DNA of 64,000 bases from Microbacterium sp. 1.5R (GTDB lineage: Bacteria; Actinomycetota; Actinomycetes; Actinomycetales; Microbacteriaceae), in NCBI RefSeq assembly GCF_001889265.1, contig NZ_CP018151.1, forward strand, positions 620,001-684,000, read 5' to 3'. The notes below the pieces were generated by a model. It was given only the letters and a program-made list of their open reading frames with translations, was not told where the DNA came from and did no database searches. The position numbers and the translations under genes were made by a program. Position 1 is the first letter of the stretch, and each line of letters opens with the position of its first letter. Shown piece after piece: positions 17,463 to 25,852 of this stretch.

Positions 17463-17474
17463 GAAAGCGCTATC
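17463..17474 (+). promoter_or_regulatory. LacI-type operator before the aldo/keto reductase gene
   Basis: GAAAGCGCTATC matches 11 of 12 positions of the palindrome at 5327-5338. It overlaps a possible -10 hexamer TATCCT (17471-17476), so binding would block the promoter. Confidence 0.45.
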
Positions 17475-17512
17475 CTGAAGCTCTTCCCGCCTCGGATCCA
17501 GGAGCGTCCCTC

Positions 17513-18553
17513 ATGCCCATCGCCGCCGATGACCCCCGCCTGACGCATGCCTACGAGGCTGCGGCCACCCGCTACACCGACGTGCCGTTCCAACGCGCAG
17601 GCGCCAGCGGGGTGAAGCTGCCGAAGGTGTCGCTCGGACTCTGGCAGAACTTCGGTCGTGACCGCACCTTCGACAGTCAGCGCGAGATCGTGCTGCACGC
17701 GTTCGACCGCGGTGTCGTGCACATCGACCTCGCGAACAACTACGGTCCGCCGTACGGGTCCGCCGAGTCGACGTTCGGGGCCGTTCTCGACAGCGGGCTC
17801 GCCCGCTACCGAGACGAGCTGTTCGTCACGACCAAGGCCGGCTACGACATGTGGCCGGGGCCGTTCGGCGACGGCGGATCGCGCAAGTACCTCATGCGCT
17901 CGCTCGAGCAGAGTCTGCAGCGCATGGACACCGACTACGTCGACGTGTTCTACTCGCACCGCCCCGACCCCGAGACCCCGCTGGAGGAGACGGTCACGGC
18001 GCTCGCCGACATCGTGCGCAGCGGCAAGGCGCTGTACGTGGGCATCTCGAACTACCCGGCCGAGCTGGCGCGTCGCGCGTATCAGCTGCTCGCGGATCAG
18101 GGCGTGAGGCTGCTGCTGCACCAGCCGCGGTACTCGCTGTTCGACCGCACTCCCGAGGCCGAGCTGTTCCCGGCGCTGCGCGAGCTGGAGATCGGCAGCG
18201 CCGTGTTCTCGCCGCTCGCGCAGGGCCTGCTCACCGGCAAGTACATCGACGGTGACGTCCCGGCCGACTCGCGTGCCGCGAACAGCCATTTCCTGAACGG
18301 CTCCGCGCTCACCGACAGCTACCTCGGGCGCATCCGCGGCATCGACCGCGTCGCGAAGGACGCGGGCCTCTCGATTCCCCAGCTCGCCGTCGCGTGGGTG
18401 CTGCGGGACTCCGTGGTGACCACCGCGATCATCGGTGCATCGCGCACGGGCCAGATCGACGACGCGGTGGCGGCCAGCCAGGTCGAGCTCTCCGACGACG
18501 TCGTCACCGCTCTCGAGGAGTTCGCTGCGGCGCCCGGCGCCAGCGTCGTCTGA
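17513..18553 (+). CDS. Aldo/keto reductase (YghZ-like)
   Basis: A 346-residue NADPH-dependent reductase with the AKR tetrad: Asp and Tyr in HIDLANNYGPPYG, Lys in FVTTKAGYD, His in VFYSHRPDPETP. The length and the extra N-terminal arm resemble the L-glyceraldehyde-3-phosphate reductase (YghZ) group. AGGAG is 9 bases before the chosen ATG; a longer frame to 17420 lacks one. The LacI-like box upstream hints at sugar control. Physiological substrate unknown, probably a sugar-derived aldehyde. Confidence 0.85.
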   Translation: MPIAADDPRLTHAYEAAATRYTDVPFQRAGASGVKLPKVSLGLWQNFGRDRTFDSQREIVLHAFDRGVVHIDLANNYGPPYGSAESTFGAVLDSGLARYRDELFVTTKAGYDMWPGPFGDGGSRKYLMRSLEQSLQRMDTDYVDVFYSHRPDPETPLEETVTALADIVRSGKALYVGISNYPAELARRAYQLLADQGVRLLLHQPRYSLFDRTPEAELFPALRELEIGSAVFSPLAQGLLTGKYIDGDVPADSRAANSHFLNGSALTDSYLGRIRGIDRVAKDAGLSIPQLAVAWVLRDSVVTTAIIGASRTGQIDDAVAASQVELSDDVVTALEEFAAAPGASVV

Positions 18554-18609
18554 CTTTTTCCCTGGCGCTGCGTAATATTCCGGGCGGCAGCGAGTCTGTC
18601 TAGTGGGGG

Positions 18610-18624
18610 CCCCTGTCACAGGGG
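18610..18624. promoter_or_regulatory. Inverted repeat before the GntR gene, possible autoregulatory operator
   Basis: CCCCTGT and ACAGGGG flank a single C, a perfect 15-bp palindrome 28 bases before the GntR-family start codon. GntR regulators often bind short palindromes in their own promoters; no direct proof here. Confidence 0.4.
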
Positions 18625-18652
18625 GCGTACACAACGGACCTGGGGAGCACCA

Positions 18653-19309
18653 ATGACCATCGCCTACGCGGATCCACGGACGCACCACTGGACCCATCGC
18701 GGTGCCGTGCCGCTGCCCGAACTTGCCTTCCAGCACATCCTCGGGGCGATCCTGCGGGGGGACTATCGGTCGGGCGACACGCTCAACACGATGCGCTTCG
18801 CCCGAGAGCTCGACATGTCGCTCAACCCGATCCGCGAAGCGATCATCCGGCTGCGTGACATCGGACTGGTCGAGGTCACTCCCGCGCGCTACACCAAGGT
18901 CGCGGACCTCACCGCACGCGAGTCGCGTGCCGTCATCAGCTACGCCGGCGTGCTCGCGGGGACGGCGCTCCGCACGGCGCTGCCCACGGCCGCGGAAGGC
19001 GTCCGCTCCGATCTCGCGGCGTATGCCGAGGAGATCGGTCGCGCGCAGGCCGCAGCCGACCGCGACGCCGCGGCCATCGCGTTCCTCACCGCCGTCGACG
19101 ATCTCGTGCGGCATCCGCGACAGGCGATGCACCTGGTCGAGGCCACGATCCTCGCTCAATGCGCGCTGCAGTTCTCCGAGACTGTACCCGGAGACGACGA
19201 GACACCCGGGCTGGTCGCTGCGGCCGAAGCCGTCGCCCACGCGATCCGTGCGGAAGATCCGGATGCCGTCGAAGGGGCCGTCCGCGCGCTCTTCGAGCAC
19301 CTCGCCTAG
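18653..19309 (+). CDS. GntR-family transcriptional regulator (FCD type)
   Basis: A 218-residue regulator. The N-terminal winged helix has the GntR pattern ILRGDYRSGDTLNTMRFARELDMS followed by NPIREAIIRL (about residues 28-70). An all-helical C-terminal effector domain of FCD type follows. GGGGAG precedes the ATG. The effector is unknown. The downstream epimerase-like gene starts after only 38 bases but has its own leaderless-type -10. Target genes may include its own promoter. Confidence 0.85.
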   Translation: MTIAYADPRTHHWTHRGAVPLPELAFQHILGAILRGDYRSGDTLNTMRFARELDMSLNPIREAIIRLRDIGLVEVTPARYTKVADLTARESRAVISYAGVLAGTALRTALPTAAEGVRSDLAAYAEEIGRAQAAADRDAAAIAFLTAVDDLVRHPRQAMHLVEATILAQCALQFSETVPGDDETPGLVAAAEAVAHAIRAEDPDAVEGAVRALFEHLA

Positions 19310-19334
19310 GCGGCCTCCCCGCCTGACCCGTCGC

Positions 19335-19340
19335 TAGAGT
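19335..19340 (+). promoter_or_regulatory. -10 element of a leaderless epimerase transcript
   Basis: TAGAGT ends 7 bases before the ATG at 19348 and no ribosome site is present. This spacing recurs at several genes of the window. Confidence 0.45.
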
Positions 19341-19347
19341 CGGATCC

Positions 19348-20322
19348 ATGACTGCGACGACGGTGTTGTTCATCGGTGGAACCGGAATCATCTCCTCGGC
19401 GGCGAGTGCGCTCGCGGCGTCCCGGGGGATGGAGGTCACTCTGCTGAATCGCGGACAGTCGCAGCGCGAGCCCGCTGACGGCGTCGAGGTGCTGACGGCG
19501 GATGTGTCGGATGCGGCAGCGGTCGACGCCGCCCTCGCCGGTCGTGAGTTCGATGTCGTCGCCGACATGATCGCCTTCACGCCGGATCAGGTGCAGCGGG
19601 ACATCGACCGCTTCGAGGGCCGGACGGGACAGTACGTCTTCATCAGTTCGGCATCCGCCTACCAGAAGCCGGTCTCTCGTCTTCCGATCACCGAGTCCAC
19701 ACCGCTGCGCAATCCGTACTGGCAGTACTCGCGCGACAAGATCGCCTGCGAGGACCTGCTGACCGCCGCGTACCGGGATCGCGGATTCCCGGTCACGGTG
19801 CTGCGGCCTTCGCACACCTACGACAAGTGGACGATCCCGGCGTTCGGAGGGTGGACGGCGATCGACCGCATCCGCCGGGGTGAGGAGATCATCGTCCACG
19901 GAGACGGCACGTCGCTGTGGACGCTCACGCACTCGAGCGACTTCGCGGTCGGCTTCGCGGGGCTGCTCGGCAACCCGCTCGCCTACGGCGACACCTTCCA
20001 GATCACGAGCGACTTCGTCTACACCTGGAACGAGATCTACGCGATCCTCGGTCGCGCGGCGGGAGCAGAGCCGAAGATCCGGTACGCCACGAGTGCGGCG
20101 ATCGAGGATGCCGCACCCGAACGCGCCGGGCAGCTCACGGGTGACATGGCGCACTCCGTCGTCTTCGACAACACCAAGGTCCGCCGCCTCGTGCCGGACT
20201 TCGCCCCGCTCGTGCCACTGCACACCGCGGCGCGCGAGATCATCGACTGGCACGACGCGCATCCCGAGCTGCAGCGCGTCGACCCGGCCGTGAACGAGCT
20301 CTTCGACTCGCTCCTCGCCTGA
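19348..20322 (+). CDS. NAD-dependent epimerase/dehydratase family protein
   Basis: A 324-residue extended-SDR protein. The Rossmann motif is FIGGTGIISS near residue 8. Ser-Ser-Ala-Ser-Ala-Tyr near residue 110 and YSRDK near 131 provide Ser/Tyr/Lys. The motif GGTGxI and the segment VTVLRPSHTYDKWT resemble the group related to sugar-nucleotide epimerases and mRNA-binding CP41-like proteins. Substrate unknown. It runs toward a VOC-family gene, with only 9 bases between the stops. Confidence 0.82.
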   Translation: MTATTVLFIGGTGIISSAASALAASRGMEVTLLNRGQSQREPADGVEVLTADVSDAAAVDAALAGREFDVVADMIAFTPDQVQRDIDRFEGRTGQYVFISSASAYQKPVSRLPITESTPLRNPYWQYSRDKIACEDLLTAAYRDRGFPVTVLRPSHTYDKWTIPAFGGWTAIDRIRRGEEIIVHGDGTSLWTLTHSSDFAVGFAGLLGNPLAYGDTFQITSDFVYTWNEIYAILGRAAGAEPKIRYATSAAIEDAAPERAGQLTGDMAHSVVFDNTKVRRLVPDFAPLVPLHTAAREIIDWHDAHPELQRVDPAVNELFDSLLA

Positions 20323-20331
20323 GAGCGGCGC

Positions 20332-20727
20332 TCAGCCGGCGGCGAGCACGGCGAGGACGTTGCCGGCGGGGTCCGTGAACCAGGCGATGTCGGGCCCTCG
20401 ATCGGGACCGCCTCGCAGGATGCCCTTCTCATCGGTGGCGAACTCCGAGTCGTCGTAGATCTTGGTCACGACGCCCCGCTCGTTGAGCTCGTCGACGGCT
20501 GCTTCGATGTCGTCCACCGGGAAGTTCAGGATCGTGAAGCTCGCGGGCTCATGGTTCGGCTTGCCGTAGACGAGGATCGATCCGCCGTCGGGCAGGCTGA
20601 TGTCGAGGAACCCCATGGCATTGGTGGTGACGTCCATGCCGAGGGTGTCGCCGTAGAAGGAGCGGGCGGCGTCGATGTCGTCGACGCTGAACCCGCTGAA
20701 CGCGTGTGTGGTCTGAAAGGCGGTCAT
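20332..20727 (-). CDS. VOC (glyoxalase/dioxygenase-like) family protein
   Basis: A 131-residue single-domain VOC protein with the beta-alpha-beta pattern HAFSGFSVDDIDAARSFYGDTLGM. The expected acidic/His metal-site positions are only partly conserved, so enzymatic activity is uncertain. Many small VOC proteins of this type are uncharacterised or bind antibiotics. The ATG at 20725-20727 gives the standard N-terminus; upstream in-frame codons look non-coding. Cytoplasmic. Confidence 0.8.
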   Translation of the reverse strand: MTAFQTTHAFSGFSVDDIDAARSFYGDTLGMDVTTNAMGFLDISLPDGGSILVYGKPNHEPASFTILNFPVDDIEAAVDELNERGVVTKIYDDSEFATDEKGILRGGPDRGPDIAWFTDPAGNVLAVLAAG

Positions 20728-20767
20728 GCCCTCAGCATGCGCCGCTCGCCCCCGCGGTGTCCAGACC

Positions 20768-21703
20768 CTAGGGGTGCACCTGGTTGAGGAGATCATCGCC
20801 CGCGAGGAGGCGGGTCACGTTCTGGTCGACCAGGCGTGCCGCTCCGACCGGACGGTTGCCGGCGATGTGAGGGGTGATGAGCAGGTTCGGTGCGTCCCAC
20901 AGCACGTCGGATGCCGGAAGCGGCTCGGACTTCGCGACGTCGATCGCCGCGGCGCGCAGCTGTCCCGACTCCAGCGCCGCGATCAGCGCAGCCTCGTCGA
21001 CGGTCACACCACGACCGACGTTCACGAACACCGCGCCTGGCTTGAGCGCGAGGAAGAGCTCGGCGTCGAACAGGTCGGCGGTCTCGTCGGTGGCGGGCAG
21101 GATCGAGACGAGCACGTCGGTGTCAGCCAGCACGGCGGCTGCATCGGCATCCGAGTGCACCCGATACCCGGATCGCTCTCCGGCGGTGCGGGCGATGCCC
21201 TGCACCTCCGCGCCGAGTGCGGTGAGGAACGGCGCGAGCGTCGAGGCGATCGAACCGAATCCCCAGATGGTCACGCGGGCGCCGGACAGCGTGTAGAGCG
21301 CGCGAGTGGGCGCGGCGCTCTGCTCCTCGTTGAACGCCTCGTCCCAGACGTGCTCGCGCTGAGCGTCGCGCAGCCGGTCGAGACGTCGAACGGCGCTCAG
21401 GATCAGGGTCAGCGCATGCTCGGCGACGGGTCCGTCATGCAGCGAGCGACCGGAGCAGATGCGCACGTCGGCGCCGAACCCGGCGTTGAGAACCGCATCC
21501 GCGCCGGAGGCGAGGGCCTGGACGAGACGCAGGCGGGGCAGTGCGCGGGCGGCTTCCCGGAGCCACGACGAGGAGTTGTGCCAGACGACGAGCGCTTCGG
21601 CGTCACGGTGCTCGGCGGGAATCTCGGCGTCGATGTCGTAGACGACGGTCTCGACGTCTGCGGTCACCGGCAGCTCGATGGTGTTCGGGATCAGGATCTT
21701 CAT
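20768..21703 (-). CDS. D-isomer-specific 2-hydroxyacid dehydrogenase family protein
   Basis: A 311-residue NAD(P)-dependent dehydrogenase. The nucleotide motif WGFGSIAS lies near residue 147. The catalytic Arg lies in the usual VGRG segment (VFVNVGRGVT), and the conserved His in ITPHIAG near residue 283. These enzymes reduce 2-keto acids or oxidise D-2-hydroxyacids such as phosphoglycerate or hydroxypyruvate. It lies 22 bases after the LacI gene and is probably co-transcribed with it, divergent from the oxidoreductase-cupin operon. It may take a keto acid arising from that pathway. Confidence 0.85.
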   Translation of the reverse strand: MKILIPNTIELPVTADVETVVYDIDAEIPAEHRDAEALVVWHNSSSWLREAARALPRLRLVQALASGADAVLNAGFGADVRICSGRSLHDGPVAEHALTLILSAVRRLDRLRDAQREHVWDEAFNEEQSAAPTRALYTLSGARVTIWGFGSIASTLAPFLTALGAEVQGIARTAGERSGYRVHSDADAAAVLADTDVLVSILPATDETADLFDAELFLALKPGAVFVNVGRGVTVDEAALIAALESGQLRAAAIDVAKSEPLPASDVLWDAPNLLITPHIAGNRPVGAARLVDQNVTRLLAGDDLLNQVHP

Positions 21704-21725
21704 GTGCGCCTCCAGGTCTCGGCGG

Positions 21726-22709
21726 TCAGTGGGGAGAATCGGTCGACTCGCGCCAGATGACGGTCAGCAGACCGTCGGGCTTCATCGGCTCATCGCCGCC
21801 GCGGACGGCTGCGATCAGACGGTGCATCGAGTAGGCGCCCAGTCTCTCGCGGTCCTGCGACACGCTCGTCAGCGACGGCACGAGGAACGCGCTCTGGGGG
21901 TGATCGTCCCACCCCGTGACGGCGACGTCGTCGGGCAGCGTCCATCCGCGTCGTGTCGCCGCTCGGATGGCTCCGGTCGCGATCACGTCGTTGGCGGCGA
22001 TCACGGCGAGCGGCGGTGCGTCTGCGGGCAGCCTGTCGACGGCGGCCTCACCGGCGCTGCCGCTCCATTCCTCTCCGAACACACCGAGCGACTCGAGTCC
22101 GAGACGCTCGATCGCTTCGAGGTAGGCCGCGCGACGGGCTCGTGCCGACGGGAAGTCGTCGGGGCCGGCCAGATGCACGAATCTCCGATGTCCCTGTGCC
22201 GCGAGGCGTTCGATCATCTCGGTGATGGGTCGCGAATCGGTGAATGCGCCGGTCATGTGCATCGCGTCATCGAACTCGCCGACCGAGAGGACGACGGGGC
22301 CGTCGGCGGGGGAGTCGGTGGCGGGCAGCGGCGTGAACGCGAGCACGCCCTCGTGCTGCCCCGACCCGATGAGATCGGCGAGGCGATCGTCGCGCGCGGT
22401 CGCCTCCTCGGGCAGGCTCACCACCTCCACGACGTAGCCTGCCTCGCGCGCGGCGGAGATCGCGCCGGAGAGCAGAGTGAGCGGATTCATCGTGGCGATC
22501 GGCACGACGACGGCGAGGCGGCCGGTGCGCTGGGTGCGCATGGACCGGGCGGCCAGGTTGGGTCGGTAGTTCAGCTCGGATGCCGCGCGAAGCACCCGCT
22601 CGCGCGTCGCCTCGGAGATCCCCGGCCGCCCGGTGAAGACGAAAGAGACGGTGGACTGCGAGACCCCGGCGAGGTGGGCGACGTCGTGGCTGGTCGGGCG
22701 TTTCTCCAC
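21726..22709 (-). CDS. LacI-family repressor of the divergent oxidoreductase cluster
   Basis: A 327-residue LacI/GalR protein with helix-turn-helix SHDVAHLAGVSQSTVSFVFT (about residues 7-26) and a sugar-binding C-terminal domain (VTGWDDHP). The start is GTG at 22709 with AGGAGG 7 bases upstream. It is divergent from the Gfo/Idh/MocA-cupin operon. A perfect inverted repeat with unusual TACTACGT arms in the shared intergenic region is its likely operator. That sequence differs from the AANCGNTT boxes of the rhamnose regulon, so it should control its own neighbours. Confidence 0.88.
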   Translation of the reverse strand: MEKRPTSHDVAHLAGVSQSTVSFVFTGRPGISEATRERVLRAASELNYRPNLAARSMRTQRTGRLAVVVPIATMNPLTLLSGAISAAREAGYVVEVVSLPEEATARDDRLADLIGSGQHEGVLAFTPLPATDSPADGPVVLSVGEFDDAMHMTGAFTDSRPITEMIERLAAQGHRRFVHLAGPDDFPSARARRAAYLEAIERLGLESLGVFGEEWSGSAGEAAVDRLPADAPPLAVIAANDVIATGAIRAATRRGWTLPDDVAVTGWDDHPQSAFLVPSLTSVSQDRERLGAYSMHRLIAAVRGGDEPMKPDGLLTVIWRESTDSPH

Positions 22710-22728
22710 GGCATCCTCCTTTCCGGGC

Positions 22729-22759
22729 TTGACGTGGCGGGTGTCTGTCTCGATAGTAT
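22729..22759 (+). promoter_or_regulatory. Promoter of the oxidoreductase-cupin operon
   Basis: TTGACG (22729-22734) with GATAGT (22752-22757, 17-base spacing) or TAGTAT (22754-22759, 19-base spacing). The operator begins directly downstream. Confidence 0.5.
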
Positions 22760-22760
22760 C

Positions 22761-22785
22761 TACTACGTCTTAGTAATACGTAGTA
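22761..22785. promoter_or_regulatory. Operator in the LacI/oxidoreductase intergenic region
   Basis: Arms TACTACGT (22761-22768) and ACGTAGTA (22778-22785) form a perfect 8-bp inverted repeat with a 9-base spacer, with a further TAGTA within the spacer. It lies where the rightward transcript should start, fitting repression by the divergent LacI protein. Confidence 0.55.
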
Positions 22786-22808
22786 ACACCTCATCGGGGA
22801 GGCAGCGA

Positions 22809-23939
22809 ATGCTCAGGATCGGCATCATCGGCACCGGCGGGATCGCCGACGCGCACATCAGCGGATACCTCGCCTTCGCGGGCGACTGCGAGATCGCCGC
22901 GCTCGCCGACGTCATCCCCGGGCGGGCCGCGCAGAAGGCCGAGGCGTTCGGGCTCACGCGGGCGGCGACGTTCGATGATCCGCTCGCGATGATCGCCTCG
23001 GGTCTCGTCGACCTGGTGAGCATCGCGACCCCGCCGTCGACGCACGCCTCGCTCGCGACCGCTGCGCTCGATGCCGGCATCCACGTGCTGGTCGAGAAGC
23101 CCATGGCTCCGTCCCTCGAGGAGTGCGATGCGATGCTCGCCGCGCAGGAGCGTTCGGGCCGTGTGCTGTCCGTCGTCGCGCAGAACCGATTCCGCGACGA
23201 TCTCGCCGCGCTGAAGGAGGTCGTCGACTCGGGTCTGCTCGGATCGATCTCGCACGTCCGGGTCGACTCGGCGTGGTGGCGTGGGCTGCCGTACTACGAC
23301 CTCTGGTGGCGCGGCACTTGGGAGAAAGAGGGGGGCGGCTGCACGCTGAACCACGCCATCCACCACATCGACCTGCTGTTGTGGCTGCTCGGACGCCCGG
23401 CCGAGATCACGGCCATGCTCGCCAACGCGCAGCACGACAACGCCGAAGTCGAGGATCTCTCGGTCGCCGTCTTCCGCTACGAACGGGGGCTCGCGCAGCT
23501 GACCAGCTCCGTGGTGCACCACGGGGAGGAGCAGGCGATCGTGATCCAGGGGGCGAACGCCCGGGTGTCCCAGCCGTTCTCCGTCGTCGCCGAGCAGTCC
23601 CGACGCGACGGATTTCCCGCTGACGGCGGAGACCCCGAGGCCGTCGCACGCATCGAGGAGCTCGTCGCCGGCCGTGCCCCGCTCGCCCACCTCGGGCATG
23701 AGGGCCAGATCGGCGACCTGCTCAGCGCGATCCGTGAGGGGAGAGTCCCGATCGCCGGCGGACAGGACGGCCGCGATGCGGTCGAGGTGGTGACCGCGAT
23801 CTACAAGTCCGGCTTCGAGCGCCAGTTCGTCTCGCTGCCGATCACGGCGTCCGATCCCTACTATCGGGCGGGACAGCTGGTGGCGAACGCCCCGCACTTC
23901 TTCGAGAAGACCGCGTCGCTCGTGGAGGCGGCATCGTGA
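22809..23939 (+). CDS. Gfo/Idh/MocA family oxidoreductase
   Basis: A 376-residue NAD(P)-dependent sugar-type oxidoreductase. It has Rossmann motif IIGTGGIADAH near residue 6, EKPMAPS near residue 98 and the C-terminal signature GGGCTLNHAIHHIDLLLW. It resembles the enzyme at 7123-8214 in layout. GGGGAGG precedes the ATG. The gene overlaps the cupin gene by 4 bases (GTGA). Sugar or inositol oxidation is likely; the substrate is unknown. Confidence 0.86.
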   Translation: MLRIGIIGTGGIADAHISGYLAFAGDCEIAALADVIPGRAAQKAEAFGLTRAATFDDPLAMIASGLVDLVSIATPPSTHASLATAALDAGIHVLVEKPMAPSLEECDAMLAAQERSGRVLSVVAQNRFRDDLAALKEVVDSGLLGSISHVRVDSAWWRGLPYYDLWWRGTWEKEGGGCTLNHAIHHIDLLLWLLGRPAEITAMLANAQHDNAEVEDLSVAVFRYERGLAQLTSSVVHHGEEQAIVIQGANARVSQPFSVVAEQSRRDGFPADGGDPEAVARIEELVAGRAPLAHLGHEGQIGDLLSAIREGRVPIAGGQDGRDAVEVVTAIYKSGFERQFVSLPITASDPYYRAGQLVANAPHFFEKTASLVEAAS

Positions 23940-24667
23940 CCGCATCCTCGTTCCCCGGCGGCACATCGCTGTCGCACCTCGACGTCTACCCGGATGCCGC
24001 GCCGGACGGCATCTGCGGCGGCAGCCCTCACATGCACCTCGTCTCGACCGAGGCCTATGTCGTGATCTCCGGTGAGGGAGCCCTGCAGACGATCGACGCC
24101 GCCGGGTTCCATGAGACCCCGCTGAGGTCGGGGTCCGTCGTCTGGTTCACCCCTGGCACCATCCACCGTGCCGTGAACGGCGGCGACCTGCGGGTCGTCG
24201 TGCTGATGAGCGACGCCGGACTCCCCGAGGCGGGTGATGCGGTCATGACGTTCCCCGCCGAGATCGTGGGCGACCCCGACGCGTATGCGGCGGCGGCCTC
24301 GCTCGGAGACGATGCAGATGAACGCGCCGAGCGAGCGGCCCGACGACGTGATCTCGCCGTGACGGGATTCGAGACGCTGCGGGATGCCGTCTCGGGTGGT
24401 GATTACGGCGCGCTCCGCGCGTTCCATGCCGCCGCCGGTGTGCTCGTACGCCACCGCGCCGAGGCGTGGGGCGACCTCGTGCGCCAGGGTCCGCTGGCTC
24501 AGGCCGAGCGCTCGGTGGCGCTCGCCGATGCCGTGGCATCCGGTTCGGTGGCGCACCTGGCCGATGCTCGCGTGCACGAAGCCGTACCCTCGGGGGGAGA
24601 CCGCGGATTCGGCATGTGCGGACGCCTGCGCACCTATGACATGAACCACGAGGAGACCCGGCGATGA
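23936..24667 (+). CDS. Cupin-domain protein with C-terminal helical extension
   Basis: A 243-residue protein with a GTG start overlapping the previous stop. The first ~100 residues form a cupin barrel: metal-ligand type residues in HMHLVSTEAY and a second motif in GTIHRAVNGGDL. The remaining ~130 residues are mainly helical and have no family I recognise. It could be a sugar-acid isomerase-like or regulatory cupin serving the two flanking dehydrogenases. It is coupled to both neighbours by 4-base overlaps, so it is a fixed part of the pathway. Confidence 0.7.
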   Translation: MTASSFPGGTSLSHLDVYPDAAPDGICGGSPHMHLVSTEAYVVISGEGALQTIDAAGFHETPLRSGSVVWFTPGTIHRAVNGGDLRVVVLMSDAGLPEAGDAVMTFPAEIVGDPDAYAAAASLGDDADERAERAARRRDLAVTGFETLRDAVSGGDYGALRAFHAAAGVLVRHRAEAWGDLVRQGPLAQAERSVALADAVASGSVAHLADARVHEAVPSGGDRGFGMCGRLRTYDMNHEETRR

Positions 24668-25725
24668 CCCGCACCTACACCTTCGATCCGCTCCCCGAAC
24701 CTGTCGTCGCACCCGGCGAGTTCGTCTTCGCCGCGATCGGACTGGATCACGGTCACATCGTCGGCATGGTCGAGCAGCTGATCGAGGCCGGCGCGACCCT
24801 TTCGCTGGTCTTCGACGAGGACCCGGTGAAGATCGCCGACTTCCTCGAACGCTTCCCGCAGGCGCGTGCCGCCGCGAGCGAGCAGGAGGTGCTCGACGAC
24901 TCGGAGGTGCGGCTCGTCGCCAGTGCATCGATCGCGAATCGGCGGGCTCCACTCGGCGTGCGCGTGCTCGACGCGGGCAAGGACTTCTTCGCCGACAAAC
25001 CCGCCATCACGACGATGCACGACCTCGATGCCGCTCGAGAAGCCGTCGAGCGCACCGGGCGGAAGTTCGCCGTGTACTACGGCGAGCGCGTGCATTCCGA
25101 GGCGGCGATCCTCGCCGGCCAGCTGATCGATCGGGGCGCGATCGGCACCGTGCTGCAGGTCGCGTCGTTCGGCCCCCATCGCATCGGCACGGGGCGGCCC
25201 GACTGGTTCTACGACCCCGAGCAGTACGGCGGCATCATCTGCGACATCGGCAGTCACAACTTCGAGCAGATGCTGTACTACACGGGCGCGACGACCGGCG
25301 AGATCGCGAGCTCGACCGTCGCCAACTACGCGCACCCCGACACTCCGGGCCTGCAGGACTTCGGAGACGCCCACGTCGTGCTCGACAACGGCACCACCGG
25401 CTACGTGCGCGTCGACTGGTTCACCCCGGCGGGGCTCGACGTCTTCGGCGACGGTCGCACCGTGCTGCTCGGCACCGACGGATACATCGAATTGCGCAAG
25501 TACACCGACATCACGACCGACAACGGCGGCGGACAGGTGCTGCTCGTCGATCAGGACGGACAGTTCCGCTTCGACGCGACAGGGAAGACGGGGTTCCCCT
25601 TCTTCGGTCAGCTGATCCGCGACTGCATCGACCGCACCGAGCACGCGATGACACAGGCGCACGCCTTCACGGCGGCGGAGCTGAGCATCATCGCCCAGCG
25701 GGACGCCAGGGTGCTGGCCGGCTGA
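24664..25725 (+). CDS. Gfo/Idh/MocA family oxidoreductase (second of the operon)
   Basis: A 353-residue family member with a divergent N-terminus: the usual GxGxxG is replaced by FAAIGLDHGHIVGM. EKP is replaced by DKPAITT near residue 116. The C-terminal domain keeps GGIICDIGSHNFEQMLYY. The altered nucleotide motif is typical of a Gfo/Idh subgroup found beside sugar catabolism genes. It begins inside the cupin stop (ATGA) and ends the operon, followed by a strong 46-bp palindrome. Confidence 0.82.
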   Translation: MTRTYTFDPLPEPVVAPGEFVFAAIGLDHGHIVGMVEQLIEAGATLSLVFDEDPVKIADFLERFPQARAAASEQEVLDDSEVRLVASASIANRRAPLGVRVLDAGKDFFADKPAITTMHDLDAAREAVERTGRKFAVYYGERVHSEAAILAGQLIDRGAIGTVLQVASFGPHRIGTGRPDWFYDPEQYGGIICDIGSHNFEQMLYYTGATTGEIASSTVANYAHPDTPGLQDFGDAHVVLDNGTTGYVRVDWFTPAGLDVFGDGRTVLLGTDGYIELRKYTDITTDNGGGQVLLVDQDGQFRFDATGKTGFPFFGQLIRDCIDRTEHAMTQAHAFTAAELSIIAQRDARVLAG

Positions 25726-25806
25726 CGGCATCCGCCTCGCTCGTGTGCTCGGTCGTTCGGTCGCCCGCTCGGGAGGAGAACTGCGCTTCGGGAGGACGGA
25801 TGCGGC

Positions 25807-25852
25807 GAACGCACCCCGTCGGGAGGAGATCTCCTCCCGACGGGGTGCGTTC
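25807..25852. terminator. 46-bp perfect palindrome, bidirectional terminator between convergent operons
   Basis: Every base from 25807 to 25852 pairs with its mirror about the centre 25829/25830, giving 23-bp arms with no spacer (core GGAGATCTCC). It stands between the oxidoreductase operon and xylB, whose 3' ends face each other. No U-run, as is common for actinobacterial terminators. Confidence 0.65.

Noticed and set aside
17285..19300. Leftward frame that would extend the UvrA paralogue by about 670 codons
   Set aside because: It runs antisense to the aldo/keto reductase and GntR genes, has low-complexity Arg/Gly/Val composition, and a good ribosome site supports the start at 17284.
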